A stretch of 10,738 nt of DNA from an uncultured Lachnospiraceae bacterium. Lineage in GTDB: Bacteria; Bacillota_A; Clostridia; Lachnospirales; Lachnospiraceae. The notes beneath the pieces are model-generated. The model was given only the letters and a program-made list of their open reading frames with translations. It made no database searches and was not told the DNA's origin. Below, piece by piece: positions 1-7,181 of this stretch (positions within the stretch are counted from its first letter, which is position 1; each line of letters opens with the position of its first letter). Where the stretch lies: positions 1 through 10,738 of the forward strand of contig CAJUOF010000280.1 in assembly GCA_910587905.1 (NCBI GenBank), written 5' to 3'. A program made the translations under genes and the position numbers.

Positions 1-18
1 ACGACGCTCTTCCGATCT
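1..18 (+). other. Illumina sequencing adapter remnant, not genomic
   Basis: These 18 bases are identical to the 3' end of the common Illumina TruSeq read-1 adapter, recognised from memory. They sit exactly at the end of the window, as an untrimmed adapter on a contig end would. Because 18 is a multiple of three and the frame has no stop, translation of the following partial gene reads through them and would add six false residues (TTLFRS). Confidence 0.93.
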
Positions 19-123
19 ATTCTCTCCAGCGGTCTGATCCTGCCCCTCAATATCTGCGTGGGACTGGTGGTGGCCTGCACCATGTACGCTTTTTATACGT
101 TGTTCCGGAAGGGGGGCATGTGA
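19..123 (+). CDS. MrpB/MnhB-like antiporter subunit, C-terminal fragment
   Basis: This is the last 34 codons of a gene cut by the contig end, in the frame that stops at TGA 121-123. The visible peptide is one hydrophobic helix with the pattern GLILPLNICVGLVV, followed by a short basic tail (FRKGGM). A Pro-Leu-Asn-hydrophobic-Val-Gly run near the end is typical of the MrpB/MnhB/MbhF family, a small multi-helix subunit of Mrp-type Na+/H+ antiporters and Mbh-type membrane complexes. The position directly before an MrpC-like gene matches the usual B-C-D order in mrp and mbh operons, and this context carries much of the call. The N-terminal three quarters is missing. Confidence 0.72.
   Translation: MLSSGLILPLNICVGLVVACTMYAFYTLFRKGGM
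109..116 (+). promoter_or_regulatory. Ribosome binding site for the MrpC-like gene
   Basis: AAGGGGGG lies 9 bases before ATG 126 and only 3 bases before the alternative GTG at 120. The spacing favours ATG 126 as the start. Confidence 0.6.
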
Positions 124-125
124 GT

Positions 126-500
126 ATGCTTGCGCATCTGGCGGCTAATATGGAGGAAACGGTGTCGATGATCCTGTTCGGGATCGGTTTCACGACGCTC
201 CTGCTCCACAAAAACCTGATCAAGAAGATCATTGGGCTCAATATCATGGACACGGCGGTGTATCTGTTCCTGGCGGCGAAGGGATATATTTTCGGGCGGC
301 AGGTACCCATCCTTTCCGAGGGAGTCATGGATGCCTCCGCCTACACCAATCCCATTCCCGACGGGCTGGTGCTCACCGGGATCGTGGTGTCGGTCAGTGT
401 GACGGCCCTCATGCTGTCCCTGACCATCCGGCTTTACCGCAGGTATGGCTCTCTGGATCTGGACGAGATCGTCTTCCAGTGGAGAAAGGAGGGGGAGTAA
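126..500 (+). CDS. mnhC: MrpC/MnhC (NuoK-like) cation/proton antiporter subunit
   Basis: The product is a 124-aa membrane protein of the NuoK/MrpC/MbhG family, the small three-helix subunit that joins the antiporter-like subunits to the rest of the complex. Predicted helices lie at about 11-28, 33-55 and 80-103. Family signatures are LIKKIIGLNIMDTAVYLF (31-48), AYTNPIPDGLVLTGIVV (72-88, with the PIP turn before helix 3) and RLYRRYGSLDLDEI (102-115). Its length is normal for the family. A GTG at 120 could add two residues, but ATG 126 has better spacing to the ribosome binding site. Its TAA shares one base with the next start codon (TAATG), suggesting coupled translation. In helix 2 the residue aligned by eye to NuoK Glu36 is Asn39, while an Asp sits at 42, about one helical turn on. 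Confidence 0.9.
   Translation: MLAHLAANMEETVSMILFGIGFTTLLLHKNLIKKIIGLNIMDTAVYLFLAAKGYIFGRQVPILSEGVMDASAYTNPIPDGLVLTGIVVSVSVTALMLSLTIRLYRRYGSLDLDEIVFQWRKEGE
486..492 (+). promoter_or_regulatory. Ribosome binding site for the first MrpD-like gene
   Basis: A perfect AAGGAGG lies 7 bases before ATG 500. It decides the start at 500 over the in-frame ATG at 479, which would put the Shine-Dalgarno inside the coding region and lengthen the overlap with the upstream gene. Confidence 0.75.
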
Positions 501-1993
501 TGGACTTTATCCGGAATTTCCCGTTTTTTTCGATCATCCTGGCCATGTTCTGCGGGATCGTCTCCTCGGTGTTGAAGGGGCACTGGGCGAAACGGCTCTG
601 TCTTTTCATGGTGACGGCCCAGATCGTGCTGTCGGGCTCGGTGCTGTTCTATACGGTACAGACCGGGGAAAGCTTTATTTATATGATGGGGCATTTTCCG
701 GCGCCCTGGGGCAATGAGATCCGGGCCGGGATCCTGGAGGCACTGATGGCGACCGGCTTTTCCGTCATCATGCTCCTCTCGCTCCTGGGAGGGATCAGCC
801 ATGTGTTCACGGACGTGGAGGGGACGAAGACCAATCTGTTTTTTATCCTGGTGGACCTCCTCATGAGCTCCCTGCTGGCGCTGATCTATACCAATGACCT
901 TTTTACGGCCTATGTGTTCGTGGAGATCAATACCATCGCGGCCTGCGGCCTTATCATGATCCGGCAGAACGGCCACGGGATCGTGGCGGCCATCCGCTAC
1001 ATGGTCATGAGCCTTCTCGGATCCGGTATGTTCCTGATCAGCCTGACGCTCCTCTACGACATCACGGGGCATCTCCTGATGGAGCCGGCCAGGGACGCGG
1101 TGGAGAATATCGTGAGGACGGGAAGCTATGACGTACCGCTCCTGGTGGTTATCGGGCTCATGTCCGTGGGCCTTGCCGTCAAGAGCGGGCTGTATCCCTT
1201 CCATTCGTGGATCCCGGAGACCTATGGATATGCGACCCCGGCGGCCAGCGCGATCCTCTCCAGCCTGGTGTCCAAGGGGTATATTTTCCTGCTGATCAAG
1301 GTGTTTTACCGGGTGCTGGGCTTTGGCACGGTGGTCGGGAGCGGGGTCATGAACCTGCTGTTTGTGTTCGGCCTGTTCGGGATGCTGATCGGCTCCGTCC
1401 GGGCCATCCGGGAGACGGACACCAGACGGATGGTCGCCTATTCTTCGGTGGCCCAGATCGGTTACATTTACATGGGCATCGGCCTCGGGACCCAGGCGGG
1501 CATGGTGGCGGCGGTGTTCCACATCCTCACCCATGCGGCCACCAAATCCCTGCTCTTTATCAGTGCGGTGGGGCTTTACGAGGTCTCCGACGGCAGAACG
1601 GATTATGTGAGCCTCAGAGGATCCGGCTACCGGAACCGGACGGCGGGGCTGGCCTTTGCCGTGGGGGCCCTCTCCATGGTGGGCTTTCCCATGCTGTCGG
1701 GCTTTATCTCCAAGCTCCTCTTTGCCACGGCGGCGGTCCAGAGTCCCCATAAGATGGTCTTTACCATTTTGGGCCTGGCCGTCAGCACGATCCTGAACGC
1801 CATCTATTTCCTGCGGCTTGTCATCAGTATTTATTCTCCCCCGGAGCGTGAATACGGGCCGGACGAGTCCCATCAGGCGTCGAGGATGCTGAAGGTGGCG
1901 TCTTTCCTGTTCGTGGCGGTGAATCTGGTCCTGGGCCTCTTTTCCAAGCCCATCGTGGACGGGATCAATGCGGGACTGGGGATGTTCTTATAA
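500..1993 (+). CDS. mnhD: MrpD-like antiporter subunit 1 (Proton_antipo_M family)
   Basis: The product is a 497-aa polytopic membrane protein of the MrpD/NuoL-M-N family, which moves H+ or Na+ through the membrane arm of Mrp, Mbh and complex I-like enzymes. The charged residues of the ion path are visible: Glu142 (VFVEIN, TM5), Lys228 in AVKSGLYPFHSWIP (TM7), Lys259 in SSLVSKGYIFLL (TM8), His341/His345/Lys349 in HILTHAATKS, and Lys405 in SGFISKLL (TM12). A family-typical RRMVAYSSVAQIGY loop lies at 309-322. Its length is that of MrpD, and its position right after MrpC is where mrpD normally sits, so this copy is the best candidate for the orthologous MrpD. Start ATG 500 is set by AAGGAGG 7 bases upstream and overlaps the preceding stop. 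It is followed by a 30-bp gap, the only real gap within the operon. The transported ion (Na+, K+ or H+) cannot be told from sequence. Confidence 0.92.
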   Translation: MDFIRNFPFFSIILAMFCGIVSSVLKGHWAKRLCLFMVTAQIVLSGSVLFYTVQTGESFIYMMGHFPAPWGNEIRAGILEALMATGFSVIMLLSLLGGISHVFTDVEGTKTNLFFILVDLLMSSLLALIYTNDLFTAYVFVEINTIAACGLIMIRQNGHGIVAAIRYMVMSLLGSGMFLISLTLLYDITGHLLMEPARDAVENIVRTGSYDVPLLVVIGLMSVGLAVKSGLYPFHSWIPETYGYATPAASAILSSLVSKGYIFLLIKVFYRVLGFGTVVGSGVMNLLFVFGLFGMLIGSVRAIRETDTRRMVAYSSVAQIGYIYMGIGLGTQAGMVAAVFHILTHAATKSLLFISAVGLYEVSDGRTDYVSLRGSGYRNRTAGLAFAVGALSMVGFPMLSGFISKLLFATAAVQSPHKMVFTILGLAVSTILNAIYFLRLVISIYSPPEREYGPDESHQASRMLKVASFLFVAVNLVLGLFSKPIVDGINAGLGMFL

Positions 1994-2010
1994 GTACTGC
2001 CTGACGTGTT

Positions 2011-2017
2011 AAGGAGG
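2011..2017 (+). promoter_or_regulatory. Ribosome binding site for the second MrpD-like gene
   Basis: AAGGAGG abuts ATG 2018 directly but lies 6 bases before ATG 2024. This makes 2024 the functional start and rules out the upstream in-frame GTG 2006 and ATG 2018. Confidence 0.75.
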
Positions 2018-2023
2018 ATGATC

Positions 2024-3502
2024 ATGGAACAGGATTTTCTTTTATTGTTTCCGGTATTTTTTCCCATGGCGGCCGGGCTTCTCCTGTTTGTGCTGCCGAA
2101 GGGGAAGAAGGGACGGCGGGGAAAGCGGTTTTTTGTGGCGGCGGCCCTTTTGCTGGAGCTTGCCCTCACGACCCTCTGCCTGACGGGCGGGGAGCGGACC
2201 CTTTTGCTGGGAGAGCTCGGAAGGTCGCTGCGGATCTGTTTCCGGGTGGATGCGCTTTCCCGGATCTTTGCCCTTTTGTCGGTGTCGCTGTGGCTTCTGG
2301 TGGGGATCTTTTCGTTCCGTTACATGGACCACGAGGAGCATGAGGAACGGTTTTTCGGGTGTTTCCTGCTGGTGGAGGGGGCGCTGGCGGCGCTCTCCTT
2401 TGCGGGGAATCTGATCAGCTTTTATTTGTTTTTTGAGGCCATGACTTTTACGTCCCTGTTCCTGGTGTTCCACGAGGGGACCAGGCCGGCGATCCTGGCG
2501 GGTCTTAAGTATCTGTTTTATTCGGTGGCGGGCGCGTTCCTGGCCCTCTTTGGGATCCTGTTCCTGGCGGGCTTCGGCGGCCTCGGGGATTTTGCTCCCG
2601 GCGGGATCCTGGACGGGACGGTCTTGGGCCATCCGGGGATCCTCTTTGCCTCGGCGCTTTGTCTGATCGTCGGCTTCGGGGCCAAGGCGGGCATGTTCCC
2701 GATGCACGGCTGGCTTCCCACGGCCCATCCGGAGGCGCCTGCGCCGGCCAGCGCGGTGCTTTCCGGGGTGATTACGAAGATGGGGGTCCTGGGGATCGTC
2801 CGGGCGGTCTATTTTGTCATCGGGCCGGAGCTTCTGCGGGGGAGCTGGGTCCAGACGGTCTGGCTGATCCTCACTCTGGTCACGGTCTTCATGGGCTCGA
2901 TGCTGGCGTTTCGGGAGAAGCTCCTCAAGAAGCGGCTGGCTTATTCTACGGTGAGCCAGGTTTCTTACATCTTGTTTGGCCTTGCCCTTCTGGAGCGGAC
3001 GGCTTTCGTGGGGGCTCTGCTCCATGTGGTCTTCCATTCTCTGGTGAAGAATGCGCTGTTTTTGGCGGCGGGGGCCATGATCTTCCAGACGGGGAAGACC
3101 AGGGTCTCGGAGTTTCGGGCTGTGGGAAAAGAGATGCCGGTGACTGTCTGGTGTTTTGCCTTTGCATCGCTGGCCCTGATCGGGATCCCGCCGGCCGGCG
3201 GGTTCGTGAGCAAGTGGTTTCTGGCCCAGGGGGCCCTGGCTTCCGGGACGGGCGTGTTCTCCTGGCTGGGGCCGGCGGTGCTCCTGGCGAGCGCCCTCCT
3301 CACGGCGGGGTATCTGCTTCCGGTGGTGATCCGCGGGTTTTTTCCGGGGGCGGATTTTGACGATGGCGGCCTCAAGAAGCGGGAGCCGTCTCTTCTCATG
3401 ACAGTTCCCCTGGCGGTCCTGGCGGCGGGGGGCCTGATCTTTGGTATGTTTCCGGGTGTGATCTTTGATGCCGTGTCGGCGGTGGCAGGAGGGATTTTCT
3501 GA
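2024..3502 (+). CDS. MrpD-like antiporter subunit 2 (proton-conducting membrane subunit)
   Basis: The product is a 492-aa integral membrane protein, paralogous to its three neighbours. Residues of the ion path are Glu138 (FYLFFEAMTF), Lys221 in FGAKAGMFPMHGWLP, Lys252 in SGVITKMG, His334/His338/Lys342 in HVVFHSLVKN, and Lys397 in GGFVSKWF. The stretch HPEAPAPASAVLSG (235-248) is the form common in MrpD, MbhH and HyfB-type subunits and is shared with the fourth paralog. The loop KKRLAYSTVSQVSY (302-315) is also family-typical. The N-terminus has a hydrophobic helix (5-24) followed by the basic loop KGKKGRRGKR. Start ATG 2024 is chosen from Shine-Dalgarno spacing. Its stop overlaps the next start by one base (TGATG). 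It probably works as an additional antiporter channel in the same complex; this role comes from family and context, and the transported ion is unknown. Confidence 0.9.
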   Translation: MEQDFLLLFPVFFPMAAGLLLFVLPKGKKGRRGKRFFVAAALLLELALTTLCLTGGERTLLLGELGRSLRICFRVDALSRIFALLSVSLWLLVGIFSFRYMDHEEHEERFFGCFLLVEGALAALSFAGNLISFYLFFEAMTFTSLFLVFHEGTRPAILAGLKYLFYSVAGAFLALFGILFLAGFGGLGDFAPGGILDGTVLGHPGILFASALCLIVGFGAKAGMFPMHGWLPTAHPEAPAPASAVLSGVITKMGVLGIVRAVYFVIGPELLRGSWVQTVWLILTLVTVFMGSMLAFREKLLKKRLAYSTVSQVSYILFGLALLERTAFVGALLHVVFHSLVKNALFLAAGAMIFQTGKTRVSEFRAVGKEMPVTVWCFAFASLALIGIPPAGGFVSKWFLAQGALASGTGVFSWLGPAVLLASALLTAGYLLPVVIRGFFPGADFDDGGLKKREPSLLMTVPLAVLAAGGLIFGMFPGVIFDAVSAVAGGIF

Positions 3503-5004
3503 TGTTGCGATTGTTGTGGATGACGGCTCCGGTGCTTCTCCCGCTGGCGGGCGGCCTGTTCCTGCTGGCTACGGGAGAGGACGGGGACGGAAAGAAGCGG
3601 GAGAGGAACCGTTTGCTGTTTACGGAGGCGGTGGTCCTTTTATCCAGTGTCCTTGTATGGTCGCTGATCCTTTCCGGGAAGGGGAAGGACGATGCCGTGT
3701 TGTTTTATCTGGCGGGAAGGGACCTCAAGGTGTTCTTCCGGCTGGACGGGGCAGGATGTGTCTTTGCGGGGCTGGTGTCGTTTTTGTGGCCCCTCGCCAC
3801 GCTCTATGCCTCGGAGTATATGGAGGGGGAAGAGCGGCAGAAGAGTTTCTTTGCCTTTTACACCATGGCTTACGGGGTGACGCTTGGGATTGCCTTTGCG
3901 GGGAATCTGGTGACGCTGTACCTGTTTTATGAGCTTCTGACCCTGGTGACCTTCCCGCTGGTGCTCCATTACCGGAACCGGGAATCCAGGGCGGCCAGCC
4001 GGAAGTATCTGTATTATTCCATTGGGGGCGCGGCCTTTGCCTTCATGGGGCTGGTATTCATCCTGATCTACGGGAACACGGCGGATTTTATCCTCGGCGG
4101 CGTGCTCAACCGGGGAGTCCCGGGGTTCCGCACCAATACGATCCTGTTCATGTATGTGCTGGCGTTCTTTGGCTTTGGCGTGAAGGCGGCGCTGTTCCCG
4201 GTCCACGGCTGGCTTCCGAAGGCTTCTGTGGCGCCGACGCCGGTGACGGCCCTGCTCCATGCGGTGGCCGTGGTGAAGTCGGGGGCTTTTGCGATCCTCC
4301 GTCTGACTTATTACAGCTACGGCGCGGATTTTATCCGGGGGACCTGGGCCCACTATGTGGTCCTGGGGGCGGTGCTGGTGACGATCGTGTACGGGTCGAC
4401 CATGGCCGTGCGGGAGGCCCATCTGAAACGGCGGCTGGCCTACTCGACCATCAGCAATCTTTCCTATGTGCTCTTCGGCGTGGTCATGATGAATCCTCTG
4501 GGGATGGCGGCGGCGCTGGTCCACATGGTGTTCCATGCCGTCATGAAGATCTGCGCGTTTTTCTGTGCCGGGGCCATTATGCACAAGACAGGAAAAAATT
4601 ATGTCTATGAGCTTGGGGGCCTGGGGCGGCAGATGCCGGTGACCTTCGCCTGCTTTACGGCGGCGGGGCTTTCCCTCATGGGGATCCCTCTCTTTGCCGG
4701 GTTCATCAGCAAATGGAACCTGGCGGAGTCTGCTGTGGCGGCGGGCGGCGCGATGGGCGTGACGGCCGTCGGCGTGCTCCTCTATTCGGCGCTGATGACG
4801 GGGGTCTATATGATGACGGTGACGGTCCGGGCGCTGTTCCCCAGCGCGGGTGAGCGGGCGGCCTCGGCCGCCGCCCGGACGGAGCCCGGGTGGCGGATGC
4901 TGGCCCCCATGGTGTTTTTTGCCTGTCTGCTGGTGGTCTTTGGCTTATATTCCGAGCCTCTGGTCCACTTTATGATGGACGTGGCGGAAGGAGTGGTGGT
5001 ATGA
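3502..5004 (+). CDS. Antiporter-like subunit 3 (NuoL/MrpA-like variant)
   Basis: The product is a 500-aa polytopic membrane protein of the same family. Ion-path residues are Glu144 (LFYELLTL), Lys228 in FGVKAALFPVHGWLP, Lys259 in HAVAVVKSG, His341/His345/Lys349 in HMVFHAVMKI, and Lys404 in GFISKWNL. The segment APTPVTALLHAVAVVKSG (244-261) has the PTPV-x-A-x-x-H form typical of NuoL/ND5 and the MrpA N-terminal region, unlike the APAPASA form of paralogs 2 and 4. This copy may therefore take the MrpA/NuoL-like position, although it lacks the long C-terminal part of those proteins. ATG 3502 is preceded by AGGAGGG with an 8-base spacer, overlaps the upstream stop by one base, and the gene's own stop overlaps the next start by four (ATGA). 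Assignment to the family is secure; the exact subtype is inferred from one motif. Confidence 0.9.
   Translation: MLRLLWMTAPVLLPLAGGLFLLATGEDGDGKKRERNRLLFTEAVVLLSSVLVWSLILSGKGKDDAVLFYLAGRDLKVFFRLDGAGCVFAGLVSFLWPLATLYASEYMEGEERQKSFFAFYTMAYGVTLGIAFAGNLVTLYLFYELLTLVTFPLVLHYRNRESRAASRKYLYYSIGGAAFAFMGLVFILIYGNTADFILGGVLNRGVPGFRTNTILFMYVLAFFGFGVKAALFPVHGWLPKASVAPTPVTALLHAVAVVKSGAFAILRLTYYSYGADFIRGTWAHYVVLGAVLVTIVYGSTMAVREAHLKRRLAYSTISNLSYVLFGVVMMNPLGMAAALVHMVFHAVMKICAFFCAGAIMHKTGKNYVYELGGLGRQMPVTFACFTAAGLSLMGIPLFAGFISKWNLAESAVAAGGAMGVTAVGVLLYSALMTGVYMMTVTVRALFPSAGERAASAAARTEPGWRMLAPMVFFACLLVVFGLYSEPLVHFMMDVAEGVVV
4988..4993 (+). promoter_or_regulatory. Ribosome binding site for the fourth antiporter-like gene
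   Basis: AAGGAG lies 7 bases before ATG 5001. It supports 5001 as the start rather than the far upstream in-frame ATG at 4890, which would overlap the preceding gene by more than 100 bases. Confidence 0.75.
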
Positions 5005-7100
5005 GCGGGAATGGGTTCCTTTTGTTTCTGGCGGTCTGGCCCATGGCGGCGGCTCTTGTTTCCTATCTGATCGGGAGAGTCTCGAAAAAGGGCAGGGATC
5101 TTTTTGCCGACGGCGCCGTGGTCCTGGAGTTTGCGGCCGTTCTCTGGCTTTTGGCTTCGGGGCTTTCGGCTTCCGGGTTTGCGGCCTCGGAGTTTCGGTG
5201 GGAGGGCTTCTGCGGCCTGGGGCTTCATCTGGAGCTTGACGGGTTCCGGGTCCTTTATGGTCTGATCGCGGCCTTCATGTGGGTCATGACGACGGTTTTT
5301 TCCAGGGAGTATCTGGCCTCTTACCGGAACAGGAACCGGTATTATCTGTTTTTGCTCCTGACGCTTGGGGCGGTCATGGGCGTGTTCCTCTCGGCGGACT
5401 TTTTCACGGCCTTTCTCTTCTTTGAGGTCATGTCGTTCACCTCTTTTGTGTGGGTGGCCCACGAGGAGAAGGAGGAGGCCATGGGAGCGGCGGTCACCTA
5501 TCTCGGGGTGGCGGTGATCGGCGGCATGGTGACGCTCATGGGCCTGTTTTTGTTCTGCCATGCGGCGGGGACCCTGGAGTTTTCGGAGCTTCTTCCCGCC
5601 TGCCGGGCGCTGTGGGGGGAGAAGCGGGGCACGCTTTACCTGGCGGGGGGCCTCACGGCTTTCGGTTTTGCGGCCAAGGCGGGCGTCTTTCCCCTCCACA
5701 TCTGGCTTCCCAAGGCCCACCCGGTGGCTCCGGCCCCGGCCAGCGCTCTGCTCTCCGGCATTTTGACGAAGGCGGGGATCTTCGGCCTGCTGATCCTGGG
5801 ATGCCAGGTGTTCCGCTGTGATCCCTACTGGGGGATGGCGGTGTTTGTCTTTGGCTTGGTGACCATGTTCGGCGGGGCGCTTCTGGCGGTGTTTTCCGTG
5901 GATCTGAAGCGGACGCTGGCCTGCTCCTCCATGTCCCAGATCGGGTTCATCCTGGTGGGCCTCGGTATGCAGGGGCTCCTGGGGGAGGAGAATGCCCTGG
6001 CGGTGCGGGGGACCCTTCTCCACATGGTGAACCATTCGGCGATCAAGCTGGTGCTCTTCATGGCGGCGGGCGTGGTCTATATGAACCTGCACAAGTTGGA
6101 TCTCAACGAGATCCGGGGCTTTGGGCGGAAGAAGCCGCTCCTCTTGTTCTGTTTCCTCATGGGGGCTCTCGGCATCGGCGGCGTTCCCCTGTGGAACGGC
6201 TATGTCAGCAAAACCCTGCTCCACGAGGCCATCGCAGAGTACGGCGCCCTGGCGGCCGAGGGCTTGTCCGTCTGCGGGACGGCGGCCTTCTGGAAGGGCG
6301 CGGAATGGGTGTTCCTGATCTGCGGCGGCATGACGGCCGCCTATATGACGAAGCTTTTTGTGGCGCTTTTTGTGGAGCGGCATCCGAAGCGGCAGGAGGA
6401 GTTCGAGACGAAATACCGGGAATACTGGAACCTGGAGAGTAAGTTTGCGGTGGCGGTCCCGGCCCTGCTCCTTCCCGTCATGGGCATATTTCCCGGACTA
6501 GTCATGGACTCTGTGGCGGAGCTTGGGGAAGGATTTTTCGGCGGAGGCTCTCTGGCCGGCCCGGTCCGGTATTTTTCCCCGAAGAATCTCTCCGGCGGCC
6601 TGATCTCCCTCGGCATCGGCGCCGTGATCTATTTCGGCGTGGTCCGGACGGTCCTTATGAGGAAGGGGGAGGACGGCGTCCGGGTGTACGTGGACCGGTG
6701 GCCGGCCTGGCTTGATCTGGAGCGGATGATGCGGGCCGCGGGACGGGGAATACTCGCGGTGACGGCAGTCCTCTGCCGGGCCCTTGACCGCACGGTGGAC
6801 GGGACGGTGGTCTTCGCCAGGAAGACCACCCACAGACAGCTCAAGGAGGATAAGATCCAGGTGTCCAGGAACCGGCTGGCCTATTGGATCGGCTGCTTCC
6901 TGGAATGGGGCTCGGAAGTCTTAAATAAAACGGTCCGGAAAAAGCGGCCGGTGGAGCGGGATCATGTGCGGCGGCTCATGGAGTTTGAGGAGAAGACGGT
7001 GCGCACCAACCGGATCATCGACGAGAGCCTTTCCTTTGCCCTGCTTCTGGTCTGTATCGGCCTGATCGTGGTGCTCCTTTATCTTTTGTGGATCCGGTGA
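5001..7100 (+). CDS. Antiporter-like subunit 4 with long C-terminal extension
   Basis: The product is a 699-aa membrane protein whose first 500 or so residues are a full antiporter-like module. Key residues are Glu142 (FLFFEVMSF), Lys226 in FAAKAGVFPLHIWLP, Lys257 in SGILTKAGIFG, His341/His345/Lys349 in HMVNHSAIKL, and Lys404 in GYVSKTLL. The segment HPVAPAPASALLSG (240-253) is the MrpD/HyfB form. Beyond residue 500 it continues for about 200 residues: a predicted helix at 532-552, a charged stretch with the pattern YVDRWPAWLDLE (563-574), a basic region to about 675, and a last helix at 677-697 ending in WIR. This is reminiscent of the C-terminal helices with which NuoL or HyfB brace neighbouring subunits, but homology was not shown. 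The start overlaps the previous stop (ATGA). It is the last gene of the operon, 44 bp before a strong terminator. No hydrogenase or complex I peripheral-arm gene follows. Confidence 0.9.
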   Translation: MSGNGFLLFLAVWPMAAALVSYLIGRVSKKGRDLFADGAVVLEFAAVLWLLASGLSASGFAASEFRWEGFCGLGLHLELDGFRVLYGLIAAFMWVMTTVFSREYLASYRNRNRYYLFLLLTLGAVMGVFLSADFFTAFLFFEVMSFTSFVWVAHEEKEEAMGAAVTYLGVAVIGGMVTLMGLFLFCHAAGTLEFSELLPACRALWGEKRGTLYLAGGLTAFGFAAKAGVFPLHIWLPKAHPVAPAPASALLSGILTKAGIFGLLILGCQVFRCDPYWGMAVFVFGLVTMFGGALLAVFSVDLKRTLACSSMSQIGFILVGLGMQGLLGEENALAVRGTLLHMVNHSAIKLVLFMAAGVVYMNLHKLDLNEIRGFGRKKPLLLFCFLMGALGIGGVPLWNGYVSKTLLHEAIAEYGALAAEGLSVCGTAAFWKGAEWVFLICGGMTAAYMTKLFVALFVERHPKRQEEFETKYREYWNLESKFAVAVPALLLPVMGIFPGLVMDSVAELGEGFFGGGSLAGPVRYFSPKNLSGGLISLGIGAVIYFGVVRTVLMRKGEDGVRVYVDRWPAWLDLERMMRAAGRGILAVTAVLCRALDRTVDGTVVFARKTTHRQLKEDKIQVSRNRLAYWIGCFLEWGSEVLNKTVRKKRPVERDHVRRLMEFEEKTVRTNRIIDESLSFALLLVCIGLIVVLLYLLWIR

Positions 7101-7144
7101 GAGGCCGGGCCGTGCGGCAGTGCGGAAATGGATATTGTGTAAAG

Positions 7145-7181
7145 AAAGATCGAGCAGGGGAGATTCCCCTACTCGATTTTT
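7145..7181. terminator. Rho-independent terminator, probably bidirectional
   Basis: A 13-bp stem (ATCGAGCAGGGGA at 7149-7161 and TCCCCTACTCGAT at 7165-7177) with a single C/A mismatch and a GAT loop is followed by a T run to 7181. The A-rich flank AAA 7145-7147 can pair with TTT 7179-7181. It lies 44 bp after the antiporter operon and is a convincing terminator for it. Read on the other strand, the hairpin is followed by CTTTCTTT, so it may also end transcription of the convergent AlbA_2 gene, whose TAG (7169-7171) is inside the stem. Confidence 0.85.

Noticed and set aside
434..1873. Long minus-strand open frame (479 codons) opposite the MrpC/MrpD-like genes
   Set aside because: Its translation is rich in His, Arg, Gln and Asp without recognisable motifs, as expected for the antisense frame of a GC-rich membrane-protein gene. 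The plus strand encodes clear family proteins across the same bases.
1994..2023. Internal promoter or small RNA in the only gap of the antiporter operon
   Set aside because: The 30 bases hold a Shine-Dalgarno sequence but no promoter-like hexamers or stable hairpin.
4806..6383. Long minus-strand open frame (525 codons) opposite antiporter subunits 3 and 4
   Set aside because: Same compositional artefact as above: a charged, low-complexity translation and strong coding evidence on the opposite strand. Similar frames at 2042-3037 and 3640-4584 were rejected for the same reason.
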